Source: Anthopleura xanthogrammica
Taxonomy: Eukaryota > Cnidaria > Anthozoa > Actiniaria > Actiniidae
Reading direction: 5' to 3'
Length of the DNA stretch: 64,000 bases
Assembly: GCA_964019055.1 (NCBI GenBank)
Contig: OZ025220.1
Coordinates: 6,312,620 to 6,376,619, forward strand
Position 1 is the stretch's first letter. Every line of letters begins with the position of its first letter. Below, piece by piece: positions 10,201 to 20,276 of this stretch. The position numbers and the translations under genes were made by a program. Below the pieces are notes generated by a model, which saw only the letters and a program-made list of their open reading frames with translations, did no database searches and was not told the DNA's origin.

Positions 10201-10692
10201 ATGGCTACTTTATTGAAGTTAGGCACTCGGGGTTATTATGCTACCGTCAACGAATTTCAAGGACAGATAAGAGTGCATATCCGCAAGTATAATGATGGAT
10301 TGGAGAAAGGAAAAGTTCCAACAGTCTATGGAGTGGCTCTTTCTGTGGATGAATTCGAAGAATTGAAAAACGTCTTGGGGGACTTGAGCGAAATGGTCAG
10401 CACCATACCAGCCATTTGTTCGATGACCACCCTTCCAGGAGATGAAATGAAACCGATACCAAGTAACAAGGAAAAGCAACAAGAGTCCTCTGTACTGACC
10501 GAAGTGATGCACAAGCACAAAGACATTCAATATACCCTAGCTGACCAAATTCATCCTAAGATTCAAACCGATATGATTACCGAGTCGCCACTACTATCTA
10601 AAAGCAAGAGAAGAAAAGTCGTTCGTCGCAAGAACAAACCTTACGTGAGACACTTATCGAAACACGACAAACTCCGTACATTCTTTGCTTGA
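10201..10692 (+). CDS. PC4-like domain protein, 163 aa
   Basis: Residues about 9-60 (GTRGYYATVNEFQGQIRVHI, then RKYNDGL, then a GVALSVDEFEELKNVLGDL segment) follow the PC4/p15 coactivator fold pattern: strands with a YxxVxxFxGxxxVxIRxY signature, then a helix starting with the LSxxEFxxL motif. PC4 domains bind single-stranded DNA and act in Pol II transcription or replication. In cellular PC4 the domain is C-terminal; here it is at the N-terminus, followed by a linker and a basic tail (SKSKRRKVVRRKNKP) that could be a nuclear signal. ATG at 10201. The poly(A) signal overlaps the stop codon (TGAATAAA). Intronless. The domain call is by eye from motif spacing. Confidence 0.65.
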   Translation: MATLLKLGTRGYYATVNEFQGQIRVHIRKYNDGLEKGKVPTVYGVALSVDEFEELKNVLGDLSEMVSTIPAICSMTTLPGDEMKPIPSNKEKQQESSVLTEVMHKHKDIQYTLADQIHPKIQTDMITESPLLSKSKRRKVVRRKNKPYVRHLSKHDKLRTFFA

Positions 10693-10697
10693 ATAAA
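10692..10697 (+). terminator. Poly(A) signal overlapping the stop codon
   Basis: TGAATAAA: the A of the stop codon is the first A of AATAAA. The 3' UTR can therefore be only a few tens of bases. Confidence 0.5.
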
Positions 10698-11278
10698 CTT
10701 AATCATTATTGTTATTTATCCTTGATACCACAGGTTCCTTGTGAGAAACGAAGGGACGAATGCTTTTCTGAAGTCTTAATAAATACCTTTTCCTTCAAAG
10801 TGTGTATCCATGTTTATGTACAATGATTTACAACAAAGTTGTGTAAAAACAGCCTATTGTTTCCGGCACATTGAAATGTAATGACTCCTATCAGCGATAA
10901 ACAATAAAACCAACCTGATGGATTCACAACAGCAGCTAAATTTTATTACATTTTTCATCAAAATCTAACAGATCAGACCCCTTTACCAGTTCTTTGTCTT
11001 GTTGGTCTGTACATGCACTGGTTATACAAGTTACCAAAACAACGATAAAATTCCATTATAGTTTGAGCCTCAACCTCAACCAATTAGGCTTTCTTCATAA
11101 ACCGTTGCCCTCGCTAAGGAACTGAATAGCCGTATTTCAGATTTTTCTTTTCACGACGAACGATGTAAGATACCTCGAAGTCAGAAAAGAGTCGTGTTTT
11201 TTCAAGATTACATTGACTTTTAACTTAAAACAAAGGTACAAGTGAACATCGGCGAGATGATTCACCAATCTTACACAT

Positions 11279-11485
11279 ATGTTTTTACAAATTATCGGTG
11301 TATTTAGGAGGCCAACAAGAAACCAAACAGAAAAGGCCAAGAACACCGAAGCAAGGTCAAAAGACCGGGATGCTCCAATACTCTTTGGTCATGGTATATT
11401 TCAGTGGCCTTCATTTTCGTACTTTAAAAGCAACGTTTTGAGCGAAAACGAGTACGGTGACCTATTGTTATCTTTCATCAAATAA
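11279..11485 (+). CDS. Small ORF ending on its poly(A) signal (left arm)
   Basis: 68 aa from ATG at 11279, possibly the last exon of a longer gene, since TGTATTTAG at 11298-11306 could be a splice acceptor. The C-terminal half (FGHGIFQWPSFSYFKSNVLS) is kept in the mirror copy with several third-position changes (GAC/GAT, TTC/TTT), which favours coding. The stop lies inside AATAAA (ATCAAATAAATA). Function unknown. Confidence 0.4.
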   Translation: MFLQIIGVFRRPTRNQTEKAKNTEARSKDRDAPILFGHGIFQWPSFSYFKSNVLSENEYGDLLLSFIK

Positions 11486-11854
11486 ATATTTACAGCAATT
11501 GAGTTAAAACGAATAGTTCTATCTTCCGATTTTAAGACATTATCCTGTAAAGGCAACGATATGATGTCCTATAGGAGTGTACACACATTGATAAAGCATC
11601 GCTATTTTTCAAGAAAGCTTCTTTTCTGATCAGGTTCTAGCATTTGAGAATCCACAATTCAAAGGTAGCAATGACATCTCGCGAGTTATGAATTTTCCTC
11701 CCTCCATTTTATACTTTGAATAGTATTGGTCTCACACGCCACGTACCCAAAACGCCAAAATTTGACGAACTCATTTTTCACACTCATTGGATCGGAAATG
11801 ACCTCATCATGGTGTCTCATTTCACACACACGAGGTTTAACCACTTCTAGCAGA

Positions 11855-12265
11855 ATGGTGTCTTATCTGTTCAGTATTTTATTCTTTTATTCATGTCTTT
11901 TCGTAAGTACTAACTATCCGTGTGGTGTATGTCAATGTTTCTCTCTCAAGAATTATTCAGTCCTGGATTGCTCGAACCTTGGTCTAACGAAAATAAATAC
12001 TCCGCGCAAAGAATATAACACCGTCTTGTTAAATGGTAATGCCCTGAACTGTATGGAGCTACGAAGGATCTTAAACTATACTTCACCAGAATGGATCGAC
12101 ATCAGAGACAACCCTGCATTGGATTGTAAATGTTTGGCTTACATAAAGATAAAGGTTTTGTCATCCGATTGTCTATATCCATCCGCCTCGAGTACATCTC
12201 CTCCTACTTCTTACCTAGACCCGACATCGACCGCCTCAGTTCTTGATTTATCGTCCACTTCTTGA
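11855..12265 (+). CDS. Secreted LRR-cap protein, 136 aa, probably cut short
   Basis: ATG at 11855 opens a clear signal peptide (MVSYLFSILFFYSCLF). Then comes an N-terminal LRR cap (YPCGVCQCFSLKNYSVLDCS) and, with hardly any repeat between, a C-terminal LRR cap (WIDIRDNPALDCKC ... LSSDC), as in the smallest LRR surface proteins such as the GPIb-beta type. A Ser/Thr/Pro stalk follows (SASSTSPPTSYLDPTS). The frame crosses the arm-loop border at 12242 and stops 7 codons later, with no membrane anchor. The natural continuation seems to be the reverse-strand segment in the loop. The in-frame codons before 11855 lie in repeated DNA and are unlikely to be translated. Confidence 0.6.
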   Translation: MVSYLFSILFFYSCLFVSTNYPCGVCQCFSLKNYSVLDCSNLGLTKINTPRKEYNTVLLNGNALNCMELRRILNYTSPEWIDIRDNPALDCKCLAYIKIKVLSSDCLYPSASSTSPPTSYLDPTSTASVLDLSSTS

Positions 12266-12482
12266 TTTATATTAAAACTTCCAAGTTCAAAATGCTGAGG
12301 AACTCTTCTTCTTCTCAGTTGCTTCTCTTTGTAAAGTATGAAGATTATTATAAATGTTAGCGGAACTAAAATCGAAGACCCCAGAATCCAATTGAGATCC
12401 AAAGTGTGTACAGAGAAAAGAGGTTTAGAAGAAGTCGGTGTTATACCAGCGGTATTGGAATAAATAGAACTGATAACTGAGG
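12211..12482 (-). pseudogene. Transmembrane and cytoplasmic segment, opposite strand to the LRR cap
   Basis: On the reverse strand the frame passes from the right arm (stalk residues TSTASV, the same as the LRR-cap protein) into the loop: ISSIYSNTAGITPTSS, a membrane span (ILVPLTFIIIFIL), a stop-transfer YKEKQLRRRR and a short cytoplasmic tail ending at 12211. The upstream part of this copy has lost the signal peptide and LRR cap (deletion at 12535-12545) and has a 1-base shift near 12513, so it cannot make a full protein by itself. Confidence 0.55.
12243..12473. other. Single-copy loop of the inverted duplication
   Basis: 231 bp bordered on both sides by GACCCGACATCGACCGCCTC AGTT in opposite orientation. 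Turning it round would join the LRR-cap frame to the membrane-span frame without a shift. Confidence 0.6.
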
Positions 12483-12900
12483 CGGTCGATGTCGGGTCTA
12501 GGTAAGAAGTATGGGAGATGTACTCGAGGCGGATGGAGGCGTGTGTGTGAAATGAGACACCATGATGAGGTCATTTCCGATCCAACGAGTGTGAAAAATG
12601 AGTTCGTCAAATTTTGGCGTTTTGGGTACGTGGCGTGTGAGACCAATACTATTCAAAGTATAAAATGGAGGGAGGAAAAATCATAACTCGCGAGATGTCA
12701 TTGCTACCTTTGAATTGTGGGTTCTCAAATGCTAGAACCTGATCAGAAAAGAAGCTTTCTTGAAAAATAGCGATGCTTTATCAATGTGTGTACACTCCTA
12801 TAGGACATCATATCGTTACCTTTACAGGATAATGTCTTAAAATCGGAAGATAGAACTATTCGTTTTAATTCAGCTATATGATCTCAATTGCTGTAAATAT

Positions 12901-13190
12901 TTATTTGATAAAAGATAACAATAGATCACCGCGCTCGTTTTCGCTCAAAACGTTGCTTTTAAAGTACGAAAATGAAGGCCACTGAAATATACAATGACCA
13001 AAAAGTATTGGAGCATCTCTTTCTTTTGACCTTGCTTCGGTGTTCTTGGCCTTTTCTGTTTGGTTTCTTGTTGGCCTCCTAAATACACCGATAATTTGTA
13101 AAAAAATAAGTGTAAGATTGGTGAATCATCTCGCCGATGTGCACTTGTACCTTCGTTTTAAGTTAAAAGTCAATGTAATCTTGAAAAAAC
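12901..13190 (-). pseudogene. Mirror copy of the small ORF (right arm)
   Basis: Reverse-strand copy of the frame at 11279-11485, with stop at 12901-12903, again inside AATAAA. The ATG of the left copy is replaced by ATT, so this copy may have no start. Substitutions are mostly silent or conservative in the last 40 codons. Confidence 0.35.
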
Positions 13191-13376
13191 ACGACTCTTT
13201 TCTGACTTCGAGATATCTTACATCGTTCGTTGTGAAAAAAAAAATCTGAAATACGGCTATTCAGTTCCTTAGCTCAGTTACCAACCTCCCTCTGTATTTC
13301 CCCTACGCTTTCCTCTATCTTTCTTTCTATCTAACTTCTTAATTTACATTTTTTTTTTACTTTTTTTTTTCTCGAC

Positions 13377-13446
13377 GTTACCGAGTCTCGAACCTGCGAC
13401 CCTTGGAGTTGAAGTCCCTCGTTATACCAGCTGAGCTATTGGTGAA
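13377..13446 (-). tRNA. tRNA-like sequence, probably a pseudogene
   Basis: On the reverse strand: A box TAGCTCAGCTGGTATAAC and B box GGTTCGAGACT. The acceptor stem and anticodon stem are poorly paired, and the loop CTTCAAC would read TCA. Most likely a tRNA-derived relic. Confidence 0.35.
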
Positions 13447-13712
13447 TTCGTTGGCAAAACAGTGTTGAACAAAATTTTTATTCCCACGCCACCAAATACT
13501 ATGCATATGTTGATCAGAAATTACGCTTCACTCCAGTGAGCACTCCGTAACACTCCTTATAAGCCCTACAGTATTTCGAAATCAACTAAATTCCGCACGA
13601 GAGGAATTCAAAAGAACTCTCATAATCCCAGGCAACACAATGAATGACGTACTATAGTATAAAGAACTATCTCCATTCCTGCATAATGAATTATTTTCTC
13701 GATTGAGAAGTC

Positions 13713-13855
13713 ATTCCAAAAACTCGTGCTTCGTGTTTCATTAGGGTTTCCAAACACTCGAAAACAATAAGAGCACTCGGCCTGCGGCCTCGTGCTTTCA
13801 AATGTTTTCTCGTGTTTAGAAACCCTAATGAAACACTCGTACTCGTTTTTGAAAT
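13713..13855. repeat. Hairpin MITE with palindromic centre
   Basis: Arms of about 65 nt (GTTTCATTAGGGTTTCCAAA on the left, complement on the right) meet at a GC-rich palindromic centre GGCCTGCGGCC. Confidence 0.7.
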
Positions 13856-14396
13856 ATTACTTAAAAGGTGAAAGACATATAAGGGACATGTCTTGACATT
13901 TCAGTTATTATTATGTTCTGTTCGTATACTCCTGGATAGAATATGATATCATATAAACCTTCTTGCACGAATTTTTTTTTTGGAACTTTCGTCTTGCACG
14001 AATTTTTTTTCACTCTTTAAGGCCTTGCTCGAATTTTTTTTTTTTTTTTTTTAACAAACAAGGATACAAACAAGAATAAACTAATTACTAAATTATATAA
14101 TTATAAATGTTTACCTTTAAAGTTAGGACACTCGAACCGTGAACACACAGTTTTTTTCTTTTCAGGCTATTATTTTCCCAACTTCATACTGCTTCTATAT
14201 CAATATTAATCATATCCATTTTGAAATCATTCGCAAATCCTGCAATCTGATTGGCTAACAAGTGTGCGATTTAAGCATTAATTGCACTATTTTGAATCAT
14301 TAATTGCATCATTTTATCAAACAATCACTTTTGAAGCTACATATAACTGTTGAGTATTTTAATATGTTAAGTTTCAAAATGGAAATGATTAATAGG

Positions 14397-14532
14397 TAAT
14401 AGAACTGAGTGTCTTGCAATTTTGGGCAGAAATCACACTCGAAATCACACTCGTGACCACTGCGCGGTCGTACAATTTTGTAATCACTCTTGCGATTTCA
14501 GCCCAAATTGCACTCAACTCAGTTCTATTACC
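14397..14532. repeat. Hairpin MITE, GGTAATAGAACTGAGTG family, copy 1
   Basis: GGTAATAGAACTGAGTG and a GCAATTTTGGGC block are mirrored around a centre containing GACCACTGCGCGGTC. The next hairpin (14847-14990) has the same plan. Confidence 0.7.
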
Positions 14533-14846
14533 ATTATAAATCGCCTTTCAGGGGCAGAATGAGCTCCAGGATTCTTTTTAACGGGGGTTGTATGACGGCG
14601 ATGAAAGCGAAAGTAACCGCACTAGACTATAGTTAGCCATCATTTTCTCACTGTCAGTCAGCTAATCAAATATTTCATAAGAGAGGTTGCAAGCCCTAAG
14701 TCAACCCTCCCCTTGGATCCGCCGTTGTAGTTGCTAATCGATCGATTGGCTCAAGGGATACATTAAAAAAAAGTAATACAACTAAAAGGTTTCCCGGTTC
14801 GGTTCCTCATTGTAATAAGTAACTTTTCTAAACTGGTGTTACATAA

Positions 14847-14990
14847 TGGTAATTGAACTAAGTGGAGTGCAATTTGGTCTGATATCAAACGCGCGATAAC
14901 AAAATCACACGACCGCGTAGCGGGAGTGTGATTTGTAATCGCAAGTTTGATATCAGACCAAAATTGCACGACACAAAGTTCAATTATCAC
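14847..14990. repeat. Hairpin MITE, GGTAATNGAACTNAGTG family, copy 2
   Basis: GGTAATTGAACTAAGTGGAG with GTGCAATTTGGTCTGATATC is mirrored on the right. The centre CGACCGCGTAGCGG is again a GC-rich palindrome, like copy 1. Confidence 0.7.
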
Positions 14991-15355
14991 TTTATTATAT
15001 CCATTTTGAAATCATACTAGATAGACACTAAATTTGTGATAAATACAAAAGTATTTATTCACAAATAGCCAGTATTTTGTTTCTTTTTGTAACAAAAAAT
15101 TCCAGTCAAACTTGAGAAAAGCTACATTTTATGTTCCTTATTTGCTGTAATCTGATTGGCTGATTACATACAATCCTGTAATCTGATTGGTTACCTTTTC
15201 TAGTGTTGGATTGTGATTGGCTGACAAAAAGATGCGATTCGGACTCAAAATAGTGCGATTCGGACTCAAAATAGTGCGATTCGTGCTTGAATCAATCTAC
15301 TGAGAGCCAATCAGATTACAGGATTTGCTAGTGATTCCAAAGTGGATATAATAAA
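14991..15355. mobile_element. MITE bounded by TTTATTATATCCA ends
   Basis: The ends TTTATTATATCCATTTTGAA and its complement (TTCCAAAGTGGATATAATAAA) enclose two GCAAATCCTGTAATCTGATTGG-type blocks and three tandem copies of TGCGATTCGGACTCAAAATA. A half copy of the same end lies at 14208-14260. Confidence 0.65.
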
Positions 15356-15512
15356 TACTGCTAAAATATGACCACACAATTGTTTATTGTGGCTTACCGA
15401 GGCATACCTAGATATATATCCGAGTTTACAAATATAATGTGGCAGTGATTTTTGGTGCTCGTGCACAACTCAGCTAGTCTGTTCTCAGTTTTGTAGATAT
15501 GCAATTGCACTT

Positions 15513-18500
15513 CTATTGGATTAGCTCATCATTTTCCGTTGGGTTTTCTAGTAGAATAGTCCTTTCATTCTTGGCATTCAACCTCTTGCTGCTACAGCGG
15601 AATGGAATTCTAAGCCCAAAAAGATACAAGATACATGACACCAGAGCTATGAAAACGCATCCATTGACGGTCATCACAAACCAGACAAAGAGCTTGGTAA
15701 AAGGGCTGCCCAAAGCTGCAAACCTCAAAATCATAAAAGACATCGACAACACGAACAAGATCACAAACTCAAAAGCATTTTCAAATGGGCAAAGGGTTCC
15801 GGATGTTTGATACGGCTGAAGATGAAACTGAATGATGGCAGATACTATCAGAATTAGCCAAACAACCACCGTCTGCACAGATCCCAGGGAAGCAAGAAAA
15901 GATAAGGAAAATGCCAACAAGAGACGGCGAATCACAAGAATAAACTCAAAGTACAACTGGTACTTTGGTTTGTATGGCAAATATAATGAGCCAAGCCATA
16001 AGTCCATGGCTTTCTTTTCTTCGATGCTCATGGAAGTCCTCTTCCTAAAGAAGACAACCATCAAAGTGAACAGGATTACAGGGAAACCGATAACATAGAA
16101 AACTACAGATAACCAGCCCATTATTGACAGAACGTGGTACGTGTGACTGTTGCATTCTATCCACGGTGTTTTGGGCATGAACTGAATTCCCTGGTCATCA
16201 TCACATGGACGAAGCACCGAGACTGTCGCTTGGACAATGGGAAAATACGCAAAGTTAAGACAAGACATGGTAAGCTGACGACATTTGAAGCGAGTACTTT
16301 GAATGCGATCCTCTTGGTGTCTCAATCTGCCATATGCAATAGAGATCACAAGGTACAAACCAATGAAAAACATGCACAATAAAGGCAGAAGAAGAACGAA
16401 GGCAAACCTGCCCACAGGATTAAACAGGACTGAAATCTCACAAGAAAGTGAAGCGAAGTGTAAATTCCAAAAACTGCTGATGTAATGCTAAACCGCAAAG
16501 ATCTGTCTTGGCCACACATCAAAAGTCGAAACCATAGAATCGAGAGTTTGAATGTAAAAGACACCTATTCTGATGAGAGAATGTGCAACTTTGCCTCGAT
16601 TGGTCATGCACACTACAAATATAACAACATCTAGCTTGAATACCCATGTTGGGATCATTTCCAACAACGTAAAGACAAACATGAGAAGAAACTCCACTGC
16701 AACAATAATGAAGGCCGTTTTTGGTGCAACCTTGAAATATAGGAAAGAGCCAAGCATAAAAAGAACGGTCACTGCAAAGACAGGGATAAAGATATAGAAA
16801 CTGAGATTATCTTTAGCTTTGGGACAAGGAAAACACAATCCACCGGTTTTGTAGAATCCTTTCTGACAGCGAGAGCAAAACCTATCCGTGTTTCCATGGT
16901 GACAAATACAAGAGGTGTTGCATGATGTGATGAGAAATGACACCGAGCGATTGGGAGATTGGTTGGTGAGGTTGCTTGAAGTCTTCAGACGACAGGTACA
17001 GTTGCCAAACGGGTTGCATGCTTTGGGAACTGGACATCGCACAAGATGAGTGACTTTGTTTGCATTGGGTGACGGCCAAAAATTAGCATGCATCTTCATG
17101 GTGCTGGGTTGAAGGTCATTGGTTGTCACGACAACAGGCTTTTGACAAGTGCCTTTTGGCATACATTCTTTGCATAATCCACTTTCTCCGAAGAATCCTG
17201 AATCGCAGACACAATACTTGTATTCATAAAACGTAGGATCTAGTCGCACATGTCCATTACTAAAGGTCAATCTGCCTTGTGCGCATGTGAAGTTAGCTGC
17301 AGGCTCTGGCTTGAACATCTTAGTAAAATCAGGATGTAATATGTTTATTGAGTTCTCTTTGGTTTGTCGCATCTGTGGATTGCCCGAAATATCCAGGTTT
17401 TGTAATGACATTAAGCTGCTAATTCCTAATGGAAGATCGCCAGACAAGTCATTGAGAGATACATCCAAATACGTCAAGTAGGTGTAATCTACCATTACTA
17501 GAGGAATGCTTCCATTAAACCTGTTACTTCGAAGATCACATATTGCTATTCCATTGAAAGCTAGCAGCCGTTCAGGAATAGAGCCTTGCAAGTCACAGAA
17601 ACTCATGTTTAGCACTGTTAAAGTCGGATCAAAGTAATCAGTCTGCCGGAGAGTACGAAGAAAACTGTCAAAGTTGATGGTTAAGTTTCTATTTGCTGCC
17701 AAGGACACATATCGTAACAGACTTTGATTATTTGGCGGCCATGAAGCACCGTGATTGACGAATGTAAAAACATTTTGTGATACATCTAATTTTCTGATAT
17801 TTTGCAGAAGAAATAACTGTCCTGGGATATCCCCAGTCAACTTGTTATTTGCAACATTCAAAACTATCAAACGTTTTGGGAATGTCTTAGGTAGTGTTCC
17901 TTCAATTTTATTTCCAGTCAAAACTAAAACTTGTATTTTAGGAGGAACAGCACTTAGGTTTCCTTTTAATTCAACTTCAGTTACGTAAAGATATTGCAAA
18001 CTTGAAATAGATAGTAAGTCTTCCAAGTGTCCCCACATTTTACCAAGAGCATTACGCAAATCAAGATAAAAGAGTCTCTTCAGTTGAGAAATGCTTTTTG
18101 GAATTTGGCCTGTGAAGGTGTTGCCTTCGAGACACAACAATCGTAATTGTGTCATGTTTCCGAGATTCTCTGGCAAAGGGCCTGATAATCCTTGTCCGAT
18201 CATCACACAAGCTAAGAACTTTTCTAGTGATGACAGGTGTCCAACTGCTTCTGGGATTCTGTCAGTGATTGAAGCACCGCTGACAATAATGATCCGAAGT
18301 GTGCTCATGTTTGCAAATATAAAATCTTCCATACGCCCATACAGCTTTCGATTACCCGAGATGCACAAGGACAAAAGATTGCGTAACTTCCAAAGATTTG
18401 TTGGTACATAGCCATGGAGATTGTTGAAGGCCATCATAATGCTTTTGACGTAAGATGTGTTGCTATGACAGCTGATTCCATACCAATAGCAGTGGGAGGT

Positions 18501-18679
18501 TTGGTTTGGTGTGGTCCATCCACTTTGGTTGTACCAGTTTTGTCCCTTGGTATTGTGGTATATATCCAGTAAGACCTGCTTTTCCTGTTCTGGTGTATAG
18601 GTCGTATCGAGAGTCACGTTGGTCGATTGTATTTCTTTCAAGCAATCATAGCCGTCACTGTCTATGTAGATTTCTGTCT
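15513..18679 (-). pseudogene. LRR ectodomain plus multi-span membrane protein, one in-frame stop
   Basis: One reverse frame of about 1,050 codons is interrupted only by TAG at 16488-16490; the same frame runs on (HYISSFWNLHFASLSC) for another 324 codons. N-terminal cap: LLDIYHNTKGQNWYNQSGW ... CYWYGISC, the plant-type LRR cap. About ten LRRs of the LxxLxLxxNxLxGxIP kind follow (PLPENLGNMTQLRLLCLEGN). Next are two Cys-rich EGF-like stretches (CVCDSGFFGESGLCKEC; CSRCQKGFYKTGGLCFPC) and about eight or nine membrane spans in the last 400 residues, with a short Arg/Glu-rich tail. Coding should start at an acceptor near 18680 (ACATTGATTTCAG); the signal-peptide exon was not found. TTG to TAG would explain the stop. 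Either a recent pseudogene, a polymorphism or a read error. Family not named; such receptors are known as uncharacterised in cnidarians. Confidence 0.7.
16488..16490 (-). other. In-frame TAG inside the LRR/multi-span gene
   Basis: GCG GTT TAG CAT TAC on the reverse strand. No frameshift: both sides read in the same frame, and the following residues continue a membrane-domain pattern. Confidence 0.8.
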
Positions 18680-19460
18680 CTGAAATCAATGTAAATAGAA
18701 TTTTATTTTTAGGACGTTTTGCGGGCATTGTTTGAGCGCATCTGTTCTGCACATATGGCGTGGCGTATGTTTTTTTAAGATCAATTGTCACGCTCATTGC
18801 TAAAACGATTTCTCAATTTAATGGTTTATTGAGAAGTAGTCAATGCACCAAATTTGAAGAAAAAATCATGAGAAATTCATTATGAAAACACGTATTTGGA
18901 TTAAAAATTTCAATCTATGTCCCACAAGCTCAACAAACTAACTAGAATAGTATAGAACACCTCTAAATATAAAGCTCTGATCGCGAAAATTGATTAAACT
19001 TGTTTCAATTGTTAACTGCCCTTTGAAAAGAAGAAAATTGCCGTGTAATCCTTGTAGTACTCCTTAAACCAGATCTGTGCAGTAATTTATGGGACAAGAT
19101 TTTAATTCCACGCGGGAAAACTGCTGCAACAGTTATTGGCTCGCTATTGTTTGAGTCGGAACATTGTTATCGATTTTTATCTAATTATATTCAATGTTCT
19201 CTACTATTGCAATGCTTATAATACCTAACGGTTTGAGAGGATACTGAATCAGGGTACAACTAGCATGCTGCATATTATGCTCAGACTGATTAGAAAATTG
19301 TGCAAATGCATCTTATGAAGATGTATAAGAAACTGCTAGAAACAAAAAAGAAAGAATTTTGAAGAAGTCTATCAGGTAAATTTTGAGGACTTCTTCATGA
19401 GTAAGATACATGTTCTGTAACATTAAACTTCTTGATGTTCTGATTGCGATTGGGTTGAAT
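18680..19460. other. Intergenic or 5' intron of the LRR gene, no exon recognised
   Basis: AT-rich. The short missing 5' exon(s) of the LRR/multi-span gene should lie at higher coordinates; no frame with a signal peptide was convincing. Confidence 0.4.
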
Positions 19461-20276
19461 AGACCAATTAACGGTTTTCGGCGGCCATTTTGAATTGGGG
19501 CAAACTCGACACACTCATGAATTGGTCTATTGAAGAACGTTTAAATACATGACACAATTTAACCAGTCTACCTCCCTCAAACTCCAATGTGATTATGTGA
19601 AAGTATAGTAGAGTGAAACGCTGATCCCAAAAATGTAGAGAAAAATAGAATGTGATGTCCCTAGGTCGTTTTCTAGACAATGAATTTTGACGAATTTTCG
19701 AAAGAAAAATGGTGGAAACCTAGACTTTCGCAAATAATAATTAATAATAATTTATTATTTATATACCCCTATTTACAAGAATAGACCAATAGGACTTTAC
19801 ATATAACTAATTACAAAAAATAGATAAATAATAACTAATAATATAATACATATAAAATGATATCACTACTAATTTACAATTTCGCCCCCATTCAAACTTC
19901 GTCGCTCTCTCGCTGCGCTCGAAAAAAACCCCGGGAGACAAGAGAGATCAACTTGGGGCAAGTCTAGTGGAAACCAAGCTTTGCACACAAAAAAATCATA
20001 ACTCGAAAACTAAATAAGCTATGGAAGTAATTTTTGCATATTTTAAATACATGACACTTTTTAACTAGTCTACCTCCCTCAAACCCCAATGAGGTTATGT
20101 GAAAGTGTAGTAGAGTGAAACGCTGATCCCAAAAATGTAGAGAAAAATAGAATGTGGTGTCCCTAGGTCGTTTTCTAGATAATGAATTTCGACAAGTTTT
20201 CAAAAGAAAAATGGTAGGAAACCAAGCTTTGCACAAACAAATTCATAACTCGAAAACTAAATAAGCTATGAAAGTA
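19459..20276. repeat. Two direct copies of a 250-bp repeat with an insertion between
   Basis: Copy A (about 19530-19735) and copy B (about 20040-20276) share TAGTAGAGTGAAACGCTGAT and CCTAGGTCGTTTTCTAGA. The 19736-19965 segment between them is unrelated, with AT-rich start and a GCTCTCTCGCTGCGCTCGAA block. A small hairpin (AATAGACCAATT / AATTGGTCTATT) opens the region. Confidence 0.6.

Larger units (their letters stand above)
11113..13273. repeat. Large inverted duplication (arms about 0.8 kb, 231-bp loop)
   Basis: The outer ends GCTAAGGAACTGAATAGCCG (11113) and its complement (13273) start arms that match over about 720 bp (11113-11833 against 12545-13273), with scattered substitutions and a 14-bp indel. 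The match resumes next to the loop (12182-12242 against 12474-12534). The left arm alone carries 11834-12181, which encodes a signal peptide and LRR cap. The right arm lacks it. The loop (12243-12473) is single copy. Arms a few percent apart rule out a trivial assembly mirror. Confidence 0.85.

Noticed and set aside
11137..11346. Reverse 69-codon hydrophobic frame kept in both arms of the inverted duplication
   Set aside because: No ATG in good position, and the opposite frame shows the silent-site pattern at its 3' end; preservation follows from recent duplication.
13377..13446. tRNA with anticodon TCA (selenocysteine or suppressor)
   Set aside because: Stems pair badly, and the length and variable arm do not fit tRNA-Sec; a tRNA relic is more likely.
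16415..16490. An intron at the TTTAG before residue HYISSF
   Set aside because: The frame is continuous on both sides and no donor is needed; a point stop is the simpler reading.
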